Of a DNA stretch of 28,084 nucleotides, positions 1-8,533 are shown piece after piece. The notes under the pieces are model-generated. The model ran no database searches, was not told where the DNA came from, and saw only the letters and a list, made by a program, of their open reading frames with translations. The stretch's first letter is position 1, and every line of letters starts with the position of its first letter. A program made the translations under genes and the position numbers. This DNA is from CAYGZQ01 sp964354375 [NCBI: uncultured Planctomycetota bacterium] (GTDB lineage Bacteria; JAJVIF01; JAPKYR01), in assembly GCA_964354375.1 (NCBI GenBank), contig CAYGZQ010000054.1, forward strand, positions 1 to 28,084, given 5' to 3'.

Positions 1-520
1 CTACACCCTTGATCCCGACAGCACGGTCGATCAGGTGCAGGCTCCGTTCAACCTGGATCCCTACACCAGACCGACAATCAGCGTGACCTCTAACTTCATC
101 GGCGAAAGCTTCGTGCACATCGTGCCGAACCCACTCGTGTTCCAGATCGGCGGCAACCAGGGCCAGAAGCTGCAGCTGGCAGTGGGCCAGATGGATGCCG
201 ACGCGATAGGCTTGCGGGGCGTCGTGCTCGTCAGCCAGGAGTCTGCTGAGAGAGCGATAACCCAGATCGACGGTGCAATCGACAAGGTGTCCAGCTTCCG
301 AAGCAGACTCGGTGCGGTCCAGAACCGCCTCGAGTCGACCATCAGGAACCTTGACATCGCTTACCAGAACCTGGCGGCTGCCGAAAGCGGCATCAGGGAT
401 CTGAGTGTTGCGGAAGAGGTCATCAGCTTTACCCGCAACCAGATTCTGCTGCAGAGCGGCGTCGCGGTTCTGGCTCAGGCCAACCAGTTGCCTCAGAGCG
501 TCCTGCAGCTGCTGAGATAA
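1..520 (+). CDS. fliC: Flagellin, C-terminal part (5' end outside window)
   Basis: The window opens inside this gene; the reading frame starts at base 2 and ends with TAA at 518-520. The last ~70 residues carry the flagellin C-terminal (D0/D1) signature: a long amphipathic helix with RLGAVQNRLESTIRNLD, then NLAAAESGIRDLSVAEE, FTRNQILLQSGVAVLAQAN, and the near-terminal PQSVLQLL typical of flagellins. Upstream of this, residues resemble a variable surface-exposed part. Flagellin polymerises into the flagellar filament outside the cell after export by the flagellar type III system. It is followed after 38 nt by flaG and then fliD, fliS and a Maf glycosyltransferase, so the context agrees. The N-terminal half cannot be seen, so the symbol is a family-level assignment. 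Confidence 0.93.
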   Translation, partial: YTLDPDSTVDQVQAPFNLDPYTRPTISVTSNFIGESFVHIVPNPLVFQIGGNQGQKLQLAVGQMDADAIGLRGVVLVSQESAERAITQIDGAIDKVSSFRSRLGAVQNRLESTIRNLDIAYQNLAAAESGIRDLSVAEEVISFTRNQILLQSGVAVLAQANQLPQSVLQLLR

Positions 521-558
521 TCATCTCTAACATGGTTGAAGCTTAGGGAGGTTATCTC

Positions 559-1017
559 ATGGCTACGATAGGAAACCTGGGAGCAGCTGATTCCAGCCGG
601 ATCGTACGCCTGCGCACGAGCAGGACGCTTGCGTCTAACTCCGTGCAGGTAAAGGGGAAGCGCGCGGATGGGATACCGTTCGCGCCGGCCGCCCCTGCGA
701 TTCGACGCACGGAAGAAGCTCCTAATTCTCGGGAATCCTCGGAACGGCGGGGTCGGGCCATTGAGAGTAGTTATGAGCAGCCGAAGCGAATGTCTCTTGA
801 TGAGCTCGCTGAGGCGCTCAGGAAGGTGAACCTTACCTTCGACCTATTTGAGATCCAGACGAGATTCATCATCGACAGTACGTCGGGTGATATCTCGGTC
901 CAGATTATCAATCAGCGGACCGGCGAGGTAATCCGGAAAATTCCGCCTTACGAGTTGCCGCAGGTCGCCCAACTCATTGAGAGCGGCGAACCTCTGGTAA
1001 CCGATGTGAAGGTGTGA
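559..1017 (+). CDS. flaG: FlaG family flagellar protein
   Basis: A 152-aa protein whose C-terminal third matches the FlaG family: LTFDLFEIQTRFIIDSTSGD, then VQIINQRTGEVIRKIPPYEL. FlaG proteins are small filament-associated proteins that influence filament length, and flaG normally sits between flagellin and fliD, as here. The first ~80 residues are Arg/Ser-rich, look disordered, and are longer than usual for the family. A clear ribosome binding site (GGGAGG at 545-550) lies 8 nt before the ATG, 38 nt after the flagellin stop, so flagellin and flaG could share a transcript. A strong GC-rich hairpin follows at 1117-1160. Confidence 0.85.
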   Translation: MATIGNLGAADSSRIVRLRTSRTLASNSVQVKGKRADGIPFAPAAPAIRRTEEAPNSRESSERRGRAIESSYEQPKRMSLDELAEALRKVNLTFDLFEIQTRFIIDSTSGDISVQIINQRTGEVIRKIPPYELPQVAQLIESGEPLVTDVKV

Positions 1018-1116
1018 TTACGCCTTCAGCGCCTGGATCGGCCTTGAGCTGCGAAGGTCGGACCGGGTGGTCGAAAGGCGGAAGAGTCGAGCTTCTTCTA
1101 TGACTTCGAAGTAAAG

Positions 1117-1160
1117 AGGGGGCCCTCCTTCCCAGAAATGGTCAGGTGGGAGGGCCCCCT
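1117..1160 (+). terminator. GC-rich hairpin, probable terminator after flaG
   Basis: A perfect 12-bp inverted repeat (1117-1128 with 1149-1160; core GGGGGCCCTCC) with a 20-nt loop lies 100 nt after the flaG stop and 100 nt before fliD. The trailing T tract is weak (TGGTTT), so it may be a non-canonical intrinsic terminator or an mRNA-stabilising stem. It is placed to separate flagellin-flaG from fliD. Confidence 0.6.
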
Positions 1161-1181
1161 GGTTTAACAGGAATCGGACCC

Positions 1182-1208
1182 GAAGGGATGCAGAAAGCGC
1201 GCCGATAT
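1182..1208 (+). promoter_or_regulatory. Possible sigma28 (FliA) promoter for fliD
   Basis: GCCGATAT at 1201-1208 matches 7 of 8 bases of the sigma28 -10 consensus GCCGATAA. Eleven bases upstream, 1182-1189 (GAAGGGAT) is only a partial match to the -35 TAAAGTTT. It sits just after the flaG-distal hairpin and about 53 nt before the fliD start, which suits a late flagellar gene. The weak -35 keeps confidence low. Confidence 0.4.
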
Positions 1209-1260
1209 ATAGAAGAGGGGAGGACCGTCACTGCGACAGATCGGAGCGTGATATTCCGGC

Positions 1261-4200
1261 ATGGCTAGTAACATAACATTTTCGGGGCTTTTCTCAGGGC
1301 TGTCGACAAACGATCTCATTGACGCTCTGTTGTCGATTCGCCGGGCTCCGATCACGCAGCTTGAGAATCTCGCCGAACAGCGTCAGTTCGAAAAAACAGC
1401 TTACGGGCAGGCGAATATCTCGATTCTCGGTATCAAGACGAGTCTTCTCAATCTCCGGCTCGAGTCGACATTCAGGACGAAGGTCGCGGAATCATCGGCC
1501 CCCGGCCTTCTTCGGGCGACCGCCGGCTTCGGTGCGCAACCGGCAAGCCATTCGGTGACCATCCAGTCGATCGCGAGAGGCGCGCAGGCGACGAGCGGGC
1601 TTTCGGACAGATCCCTGGAGCGCGCGGCCATCAAGATGGCTTACGGCAGCACGGCCGGCATAGGCGCAATAGCCTTGACCGCCAACTCTCTCGGCGGAAC
1701 AAGAGCTTTGAGCGGCACCCTTCTCAGGGACACGATCCAGGCCGGAACCGGCTCCGCGGAAATCACCACGGGCGACCAAATCAAGATAGATGTCACACTG
1801 AAGTCCGGCTCCGCGAACACCGAGTACTTCACCTTCGCCGCGGACGCGACCGATACGTTGGAGCGTTTGCGCCAGACCATACAGTCCGCGTTCCAGGGAG
1901 AAGCGCAGGTTTCGATAGATGCGAACGGGGCTTTTGTGATCACCGAGACCGATCCGAGCGGCGTGGACACGATCGCGCTCAACGGCCTCAGTTTCGTGGA
2001 CGCCGACTACTCGGGGAGCACGTTCTCGATAAGCACGGGGAACACCACTGCGGGGAACACCGCCACGTACCGCACCATCGTCGGCACCCGCACATTTACC
2101 ACCGGCTCGAGCGCCAATATCGCGACCGGCGTGGAGACCCTGATCAGCCTCGACCAGTACTCGGGTGGAGCGCTTTCCGGAGACGAGACAATCGAGATCA
2201 CCGGCACGCAATACGACGGCGACACTTTCACCGACTCGTTTGCAGTCGACGGGACTACGACCCTGAACGACCTGATCTCTCATCTTCAGACTGTTTTCAA
2301 CGACGCTCCGAATCCCCCCTTCGAGACCACGGTGACCCTCGAGAACGGAAAAATCGCGCTTCGCGATCAGGCCACCGGGTCCAGCGAAACCGAAATCTCG
2401 ATGTACTTCTACGATCCGAGCTCCTCCGTCAACTTGAATACCGGAACATTCGTCACAGTCGATGAAGGCTCGGATGACATAAGCCAGACCATAAGGACCT
2501 CCGGATTCTCCGTTCCCGCTGCCGGAAGACATCTTGTCACGGGCACCGACGGCAGAGGCGGAGTGGTCACCGGAACCGTAAGCCTTGACGGAGGCACGAT
2601 ATTGAGTTCTCTCGGCGTGACCGAGGCGTCGCTGTTCACCATCGATCAGGACAACGGCGGGGGCGTGGTCGATCCTGTCACGGTCTTCGGGGTCATCTCG
2701 AGAAGCACCGTTCAGGAATTGATCGACGCTGTAAATGCGCAGGTTCCCGGGGTCACGGCTCAGCTGGTGAGTGACGGCGCCGGCTCCTACAACCTTCAGA
2801 TCGTCGCGAGCGAGGGTGGGGTGGACATCCGACTCACCGACGATCCCGCTGGAAACGGCATACTGGAGAAGGTCCTCAATCCCGACGCCTTGAGCGTCGA
2901 CACGGATATCAGCACTCTTGCCGACGCAGGTCTGACTTCCGTCGATGCCGCGACGACCTCGGCGTCGGACTACACGTTCACGACGCTGTTCAAGCCCGAC
3001 AACGGCGGACCGGTTCAGCGAAGGACAGTCATAGGCACCGACGGTACTCCGATAACCGACCTGATCCAAAGCGTTCAATTGACCGGTGTGGGCGGGGCTT
3101 TCGGAGACGGCACCGCGCTGATCTATTCCAGCAAATCAAGCGAGCTTGTCGTGAGCCCGCCGACCTCAACGTATATTTTCGGCCATCGGGGCGTCTCCGA
3201 TCCCTCGAGCACGTCCACTCCCGCTTTGAACATTTACACGACGATCGACAATTCGGGTGCGGATATCGCGGTCACCTCGGGTTCCTTCACGATCAACGGG
3301 GTTCGCATTACCGTCGACAACACAGCGACCCAGACGCTCGACGAGATCATGGGCATCGTCAATTCATCGGGCGCGGGAGTCGTGATGGAATATGACGCCG
3401 TGCACGATCGGTTCCTGATCCACAGGCCCGACGCGGGGAACACCAGCGCGATCACTCTCGGCGGCGCAGGGGACACTTCGAACTTCTTCATCGCCCTCGG
3501 ACTTGCCACCGTGAGCGGGGGAGTGCAGTACTCCGGCACGGCCGCGGGAAACGTTATGGCCGATAGCGCGCTTGCATACTCGGGGCTGACGATCCCGTTG
3601 GTGAGCGGCACTTTCACGATCAACGGCGTCAAGATCACGGTGAATACCGGCGCGGACAGTTTGAACGACATAATCGACCGCATCAATAGTTCTCCCGCGG
3701 GCGTGATCGCGTCATACGACTCGACTCAGGACAGGCTGGTACTGACGCAGGATCTGACTGAGCCCCCTCTGTACGATCGGATCCGGATCGGGAGCGCCAC
3801 CGATACATCCAACCTCTGGGCCTCGATGCGTCTCACCGACAGCTACCAGAGCTCGCAATATATCGGGAGCTCGCGGGTCCGCGCGCAGTTCACCGTGGAC
3901 GGCCAGAGTTACACGCGCGACACGAACGACTTGGACGACGTAATTAACGATGTCACTCTGACCCTGAGGGGTGTCTCAACCGATCCGATAGCCGTCGATA
4001 TCTCGACCGACACGACGCGCGCGACCGAGGCCATCGCCGACTTCATCGTGGCTTACAACACGCTGCAGAAGACAATAAACGTCACTGCGCTTACGGACGA
4101 CGAGAGGGACAAACTGACGCCCCTGACGGACGGTCAGAAAAGCAAGCTCACATCTGATGAAATAGCCTTGTACGATCTTGAGCGGCAAGACCTCTCGATA

Positions 4201-5139
4201 AGAGACATCCTGTTCGGCTCGTCGACGCTTGGTCGCATGGATTCATCCCTCAAGTTGAATCTGTACACTCCGGTGGCCTCTGCAGCCAGCGATAAGCTCA
4301 GGATGCTTTCCGACCTTGGAATAACCACCGGGCAGGCGGGGCTGGGAATCGACCTCGCGCGGTCGCCGTATCTTGTGGCGGACACGACCGACAGGGACGA
4401 GATTCTCCAGAACCTTCAGAACAACCAGACCCTCCAGCAGGCTCTCGAGGACCGCGGTGATGAAGTCCTGTCTCTCTTTGCGAGCGACTACACATCGACC
4501 GTCGAGCTTACAGGAAACAAGGACATCACGTCCGGCATCAGTCTGGCCGCGCCTCTCAGCTTCAGTATCGGAAGCGGGACGACCCAGGCGACTGTGACTC
4601 TGGGTGTCGGCTATCACACCTCGAGTCAGATCATGAACGACATCATGAACTCCCTCTCTCAGGTCGGCCTTGGGAGCGAGATACGGGTGTACCGGACCGA
4701 CGGCGGCTTTCTGCAGTTCACAGCCACCACGGACTCGGGACGCTCGCGCATCAGCATCCAGGACCTCGGCGCGGGATCGAGCCTCGCCAACTCGCTCGGG
4801 ATCGCCTCGCAGACTGTTATCGGCCAGGATGCGACCCTGAACGCGGGTCTCTCTCGCCGACTCGACGCATTCCTGGAAGGCTACACAGGCACGAACGGTG
4901 TCATCCGCGAGAGAATCAAAACCGGGGGAATCATCGACCAGGACCTCTTGCGAATATCGAGGCGCATAGAGGACTACGAGTACCGGCTCAGCCTCTATGA
5001 GCAGCGTTTGAGAACTCAGTTCACTCAGATGGAAGTGGCGCTGTCGACCTTCGAGCAGACCAGCCAGTTCCTGCAGGCCCAGCTTAATGCGTCCCAGACC
5101 ACGTCCCAGAGCAGCGGAGGAATTTCGCTTACAACCTAG
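1261..5139 (+). CDS. fliD: Flagellar filament cap protein FliD, extra long
   Basis: FliD (HAP2) forms the cap at the filament tip and helps flagellin fold there. Residues 1-115 match the FliD N-terminal domain (ITFSGLFSGLSTNDLIDALL, then RRAPITQLENLAEQRQ). The C-terminal ~400 residues match the FliD C-terminal domain (AIADFIVAYNTLQKTIN; LGRMDSSLKLNLYTP; LRMLSDLGITTGQAGLGIDL) and end in a coiled-coil helix (ISRRIEDYEYRLSLYEQRLR). The protein is 1292 aa, about twice the usual 450-650. The extra length lies between the conserved ends and holds tandem flagellin_IN-like modules, clearest at about residues 667-722 and 776-830, both with FTINGV(R/K)ITV followed by an N-S-S-x-A-G-V stretch. Three weaker copies precede them. 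The ATG at 1261 begins the conserved N-terminus; GGAG at 1243-1246 is rather far upstream, so translation initiation may be weak. Confidence 0.93.
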   Translation: MASNITFSGLFSGLSTNDLIDALLSIRRAPITQLENLAEQRQFEKTAYGQANISILGIKTSLLNLRLESTFRTKVAESSAPGLLRATAGFGAQPASHSVTIQSIARGAQATSGLSDRSLERAAIKMAYGSTAGIGAIALTANSLGGTRALSGTLLRDTIQAGTGSAEITTGDQIKIDVTLKSGSANTEYFTFAADATDTLERLRQTIQSAFQGEAQVSIDANGAFVITETDPSGVDTIALNGLSFVDADYSGSTFSISTGNTTAGNTATYRTIVGTRTFTTGSSANIATGVETLISLDQYSGGALSGDETIEITGTQYDGDTFTDSFAVDGTTTLNDLISHLQTVFNDAPNPPFETTVTLENGKIALRDQATGSSETEISMYFYDPSSSVNLNTGTFVTVDEGSDDISQTIRTSGFSVPAAGRHLVTGTDGRGGVVTGTVSLDGGTILSSLGVTEASLFTIDQDNGGGVVDPVTVFGVISRSTVQELIDAVNAQVPGVTAQLVSDGAGSYNLQIVASEGGVDIRLTDDPAGNGILEKVLNPDALSVDTDISTLADAGLTSVDAATTSASDYTFTTLFKPDNGGPVQRRTVIGTDGTPITDLIQSVQLTGVGGAFGDGTALIYSSKSSELVVSPPTSTYIFGHRGVSDPSSTSTPALNIYTTIDNSGADIAVTSGSFTINGVRITVDNTATQTLDEIMGIVNSSGAGVVMEYDAVHDRFLIHRPDAGNTSAITLGGAGDTSNFFIALGLATVSGGVQYSGTAAGNVMADSALAYSGLTIPLVSGTFTINGVKITVNTGADSLNDIIDRINSSPAGVIASYDSTQDRLVLTQDLTEPPLYDRIRIGSATDTSNLWASMRLTDSYQSSQYIGSSRVRAQFTVDGQSYTRDTNDLDDVINDVTLTLRGVSTDPIAVDISTDTTRATEAIADFIVAYNTLQKTINVTALTDDERDKLTPLTDGQKSKLTSDEIALYDLERQDLSIRDILFGSSTLGRMDSSLKLNLYTPVASAASDKLRMLSDLGITTGQAGLGIDLARSPYLVADTTDRDEILQNLQNNQTLQQALEDRGDEVLSLFASDYTSTVELTGNKDITSGISLAAPLSFSIGSGTTQATVTLGVGYHTSSQIMNDIMNSLSQVGLGSEIRVYRTDGGFLQFTATTDSGRSRISIQDLGAGSSLANSLGIASQTVIGQDATLNAGLSRRLDAFLEGYTGTNGVIRERIKTGGIIDQDLLRISRRIEDYEYRLSLYEQRLRTQFTQMEVALSTFEQTSQFLQAQLNASQTTSQSSGGISLTT

Positions 5140-5204
5140 GATGCATTAGTAGGTTTTCGCAGGTTGTTGTATTATTGGGTCAGCATCCTGAGGCGGCAGA
5201 AAAC

Positions 5205-5840
5205 ATGGAAGTACTCATAAACGGCGAGACTGCGGCGATCGATGTCGAAGGACTGACGACTTTCCACCAGCTCATGGAACATCTTCAGAAAACGCTTGTT
5301 CAACATCCTCGAGTGATCACCCGGGTGGTCCTGAACGAGGAGGAGCTTGACGAGAGCCAGGAGATAGGACTTGGGGCGTTTCCGATCTCCGACATTGCGT
5401 CTCTCGCGATCCATACCGTGGACCGTCTCGATCTGGCGTACGAATCGCTGCAGGATGCCCAGGAGTATTTGCCGCAGTTGTCGTCGATCCTCGAACAATC
5501 AGCGAAGGCTATCCGTGAGGGCAACATCAAGCAGGGCCTGCAGTCGGCCAGCGAAGTGCTGGAGTACGTAGGCGCTTTCGGTGAAGTCCTCGAGGGCTTG
5601 CGGGGCACTTTCCAGATAGATTTCTCCCTTGTGAGGATTGACGATTTCACTCTGCTTGATAAGCTGTACCAGTTGAACCAGCAGGCGAGCGACGTGCTTA
5701 AGGCTGTCAAAGACGAGGATTGGACGTTGTTCGCCGATTTGGTCGAATACGAGATATCGCCGCTGCTCTACGAATGGATGGCGGTGATTCCTGAAATCAT
5801 GAAACTCCTACCAGATAAAGGCGGTGAGGAAGAGGGGTAG
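5205..5840 (+). CDS. Unrecognised 211-aa protein in flagellar cluster
   Basis: I do not recognise this family. The ATG at 5205 is preferred over an upstream in-frame TTG (5175) because GAGG lies upstream of it and the protein then starts directly with a compact segment (MEVLINGE, then VEGLTTFHQLMEHLQKTL). Residues 1-75 alternate predicted beta strands and one helix, so a ubiquitin-like beta-grasp fold is possible but unproven. From about residue 80 it is helical and acidic (YESLQDAQEYLPQLSSILEQ; KQGLQSASEVLEYVGAFGEV). There is no signal peptide or membrane segment, so it is probably cytoplasmic. It follows fliD by 65 nt and precedes maf and fliS on the same strand. The small acidic helical character suits an export chaperone or regulator of filament proteins, but that is inference from position. 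Confidence 0.8.
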   Translation: MEVLINGETAAIDVEGLTTFHQLMEHLQKTLVQHPRVITRVVLNEEELDESQEIGLGAFPISDIASLAIHTVDRLDLAYESLQDAQEYLPQLSSILEQSAKAIREGNIKQGLQSASEVLEYVGAFGEVLEGLRGTFQIDFSLVRIDDFTLLDKLYQLNQQASDVLKAVKDEDWTLFADLVEYEISPLLYEWMAVIPEIMKLLPDKGGEEEG

Positions 5841-5909
5841 AAGAATCGCCCGTTTCCCAAAAGCTAAGAGAGTAACGAGCAGTCCGAGAGGAGGACTGAG
5901 GTCCTGAAG

Positions 5910-6005
5910 ATGGGTTGGATGGCGGCTTTGGCCTGCGAGCTTTGCGGCCTCGGTTTGGTCATCGCTTACCGTGACCGGCTTGAAAGCTCGATCGGCCTGG
6001 AGTAA
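5910..6005 (+). CDS. Possible 31-aa small ORF upstream of maf
   Basis: A 31-codon frame (MGWMAALACELCGLGLVIAY and a charged tail) ends 17 nt before the maf start. AGG lies about 8 nt before the ATG. The first 20 residues are hydrophobic with two cysteines, so it could be a tiny membrane peptide or a leader. Just upstream, CAGTCC and GGACTG (5880-5897) can pair as a small hairpin. No family is recognised and chance occurrence is quite possible. Confidence 0.25.
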   Translation: MGWMAALACELCGLGLVIAYRDRLESSIGLE

Positions 6006-6022
6006 GCCGAAAGGAGTCGGCA

Positions 6023-7999
6023 ATGACCCATCTGAATAATGCACCTTCGCCCGGCCACACGGATGAACCGACACTGAAGCGTAACCTCGCGGCTCTCAGG
6101 GAGAACAACGTTGCACTCGCCGACGAGCTCTTCGCCCTGGACCCCCGCGGCGACGATCCGGCTTTCCCCGGTCTGAAATTCGAAATCCGCACCGCCCGTA
6201 ACGGGCAAACGACAATGGTTGCCGTGACCGCTGAGGCCGAGGTCGCGGTCCACTCCACTTACGATCCCCAGCGCGAAGCTCAGGACCAGGTGAACGGCGC
6301 TCTCGGAAACGACAAGCGCAATTACTTCGTGATTCTCGGGTTCGGACTCGGTTACGCAGTCGAGCGGCTTGCCGGCGAGATCGGCGACGACGGCAAGATT
6401 CTTGTCATCGAGCCGCACATCGGCGCGTTCCGTCTGGCTCTGGCGTCCCGAGACCTCAGTGACCTCCTCACCGACAAGCGGATCGTTATCACGCTTGGCG
6501 CCGGCGTTGATGAAGCCCTGGCGGCGTTTTTGAGAAGATACTCCCTGTCGGACTGCACGGGGGTGGGTTTCCTTGAGCTGGCATCCAGGACCCGGCTCCC
6601 GTCGGCGGGATATTTCGCGAATTTCCTTGAGCGGCTGAAGGGCGTTCTTGTCACCACCGGCGGCAACCTCCAGACCCTCATGCTCATGGCCTGGCAGTAC
6701 CAGAGGAACACCTTCACCAGCATGGGAAAAATCATCGACCATCCCCCGGTGCGGACTTTGTTCGGCGCGTTCGAGAAGAAACCGGCCATCATCGTCAGCG
6801 CCGGTCCCAGCCTGCAGAAAAATATCGACCAGCTCGGCGAGCTGAAAGAACGATGCGTGCTCGTCGCGGTCGACACCTCGCTCCGACCGCTCCTCCAGGC
6901 AGGAGTGGAGCCGCATCTTGTCTGCACCGGCGACCCGCAGGAAGCAAACTGGCGTCACCTCAAGGGCGCGCAGACAAAGGAAGCCCGTCTTGTCGCCGAG
7001 CCGATGACATATCCCCTGAGCCTCGACTATTTCGACGGAAGGCTCTTCATTGCGAGCTACAACGACAAAGTTATGAAATGGCTCGCCCGGTTTATGCCGG
7101 ACGTGGGACACGTGCTGTGCTGGGGATCGGTCGCCACGATGGCGTTCGACCTGGCGCGCAAAATGGGTTGCGACCCGATCATTTTCGTCGGCCAGGACCT
7201 CTCCTTCCCCGGCGGGCGCACATATGTCAAGGGCACTTACTTCGAGGATGAGGAGAAAATGGACCTGTCGGTCGAGGCCTATGAGCGGATACACACGACC
7301 TACAGCATGACCGACATCTACGGCGATCCGGTGAAAACAAACCGCCAGATGTTCGCGTACAAGGAATGGTTCCGCAGCGAGTTCGCAAGAACGCCGGTAA
7401 CGGTCATAAACGCCACGGAGGGCGGGATTCTCAAGGACAATTGCCGGGTCATGCCTTTGAAGGAAGCTGCGGACAGTTTCCTTGTGGAGAGATTCGACGC
7501 CATGAGCGTCATCAGGGAGCGTGGAGCGCATTTCGAGGGCTACGATCTCGCATCGCTTCACCAGGCTATGCTCGATGATGTATCGAGCGTCAAGCGATGC
7601 ATCGAAATCTGCGATAAGGGGACGGCCCGTATTAGGGAAGTGGTGCAGGCGATAGAGAAAATGGAAAGGCTTTCGCAGGTCTGGTGCGCGGAGATTATCG
7701 CCGAGCTCGACTCGCTGCGTTTTCAGATGATGAAAGAGCCTTCCATGAAGGAGTTTCTTGAGACGGCGAACCAGACCGGCGTCCTGAATTTCCATCGCGC
7801 ATACAGGGCCGTGAACGGCAAGCCGTTTTCGAGGATCGTCTTCCGCGAGGCCCTTGACCTTTTCACTAACCTGTTTATGTCCACCGGCAGGACGGCACGT
7901 GGGGTGCTCCCCTTCCACCTGTTGGGGTTGAAAATCCTTGCCGGGAGAAGCAACACGGGGTCGGATTCGAAGGAGGAGTTATGCCTGACCAAAACATGA
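6023..7999 (+). CDS. maf: Maf-type motility accessory factor (DUF115) flagellin glycosyltransferase
   Basis: A 658-aa protein with the DUF115/6-hydroxymethylpterin pyrophosphokinase MptE-like domain of motility-associated factors. Diagnostic stretches are KPAIIVSAGPSLQKNIDQL, LVAVDTSLRPLLQAGVEPHL, TGDPQEANWRHLKG and GCDPIIFVGQDLSFPGG, in the central half. The N-terminal ~190 residues match the Maf N-terminal region (YFVILGFGLGYAVERLAGEI; ILVIEPHIGAFRLAL) and the C-terminus is helical. Maf enzymes transfer nonulosonic acids (pseudaminic or legionaminic) to Ser/Thr of flagellin in the cytoplasm before export. NeuB and a CMP-sugar synthetase gene lie just downstream, which supports this role. 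RBS AAAGGAG lies about 7 nt before the ATG. The last 19 nt overlap fliS, suggesting translational coupling between the glycosyltransferase and the flagellin chaperone. Confidence 0.9.
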   Translation: MTHLNNAPSPGHTDEPTLKRNLAALRENNVALADELFALDPRGDDPAFPGLKFEIRTARNGQTTMVAVTAEAEVAVHSTYDPQREAQDQVNGALGNDKRNYFVILGFGLGYAVERLAGEIGDDGKILVIEPHIGAFRLALASRDLSDLLTDKRIVITLGAGVDEALAAFLRRYSLSDCTGVGFLELASRTRLPSAGYFANFLERLKGVLVTTGGNLQTLMLMAWQYQRNTFTSMGKIIDHPPVRTLFGAFEKKPAIIVSAGPSLQKNIDQLGELKERCVLVAVDTSLRPLLQAGVEPHLVCTGDPQEANWRHLKGAQTKEARLVAEPMTYPLSLDYFDGRLFIASYNDKVMKWLARFMPDVGHVLCWGSVATMAFDLARKMGCDPIIFVGQDLSFPGGRTYVKGTYFEDEEKMDLSVEAYERIHTTYSMTDIYGDPVKTNRQMFAYKEWFRSEFARTPVTVINATEGGILKDNCRVMPLKEAADSFLVERFDAMSVIRERGAHFEGYDLASLHQAMLDDVSSVKRCIEICDKGTARIREVVQAIEKMERLSQVWCAEIIAELDSLRFQMMKEPSMKEFLETANQTGVLNFHRAYRAVNGKPFSRIVFREALDLFTNLFMSTGRTARGVLPFHLLGLKILAGRSNTGSDSKEELCLTKT

Positions 8000-8523
8000 C
8001 CGTGCGTGACCAGTACCTCGAGCAGATGGTGGAGTCCGCCGGACGGGAAGCGCTGCTGATGCTTCTTGTAGAGGCCGCCGTCAATTTCATACGTCGAGCG
8101 CTGTTCGCATTCGAGAAGGATCGCCTTGACGAGGTGAACACCTGCCTGATCAAGGCTCAGAATATCTATCTCGAGCTCGTGATTACGCTCGATCTCGATG
8201 CCGGCGAGTTCGCACGGAACCTCGCAATGGTCTACCAATTCCTCTACAATTTACTCATAGAGGCCAACATGGAGAAGGACCCGGAGAAGATGAAAACGGG
8301 CCTCAAGCTGGCGGAAGATATCAGGGACCTCTGGAAGCAGACTATCGAGAAAGCGAAGGGGGCGGATTCGGATAAGGCGGCGAAAGTCGCCGTCGTGCCG
8401 GAATCCATCGATCCGAAGCTGGTGCGGAAGACCGGAGTCTATGAGCCGGCTGCCGGTGCGAGAATCGCCGAGGCAAAGCCTTTTGTGGAGGAATCGCAGT
8501 CACGTCTTAACGTCAGGGGTTGA
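7981..8523 (+). CDS. fliS: Flagellin export chaperone FliS with C-terminal extension
   Basis: FliS binds the flagellin C-terminus in the cytoplasm and keeps it unpolymerised until export. Residues ~10-125 match the four-helix FliS bundle: LLMLLVEAAVNFIRRALFAF, CLIKAQNIYLELVITLDLDA, FARNLAMVYQFLYNLLIEAN and LAEDIRDLWKQTIEKA. RBS GGAGGAG lies 5-10 nt before the ATG, inside the maf 3' end. At 180 aa it is about 50 residues longer than typical FliS. The extra C-terminal tail is Ala/Val/Lys-rich and probably disordered. The next gene starts 10 nt after the stop, so maf, fliS and the FliT-like gene look like one operon. Confidence 0.88.
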   Translation: MPDQNMTVRDQYLEQMVESAGREALLMLLVEAAVNFIRRALFAFEKDRLDEVNTCLIKAQNIYLELVITLDLDAGEFARNLAMVYQFLYNLLIEANMEKDPEKMKTGLKLAEDIRDLWKQTIEKAKGADSDKAAKVAVVPESIDPKLVRKTGVYEPAAGARIAEAKPFVEESQSRLNVRG

Positions 8524-8533
8524 GAGAAAACGG

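Noticed and set aside
1492-3078. A 528-codon open frame on the - strand opposite fliD
   Set aside because: Arg/Gly/Asp-rich shadow of fliD with no RBS and no motif; the + strand frame carries clear FliD homology.
5966-7918. A 650-codon open frame on the - strand opposite maf
   Set aside because: It is fully antisense to a well-supported Maf gene, its translation lacks recognisable motifs and ordinary protein composition, and GC-rich codons often leave the opposite frame open.
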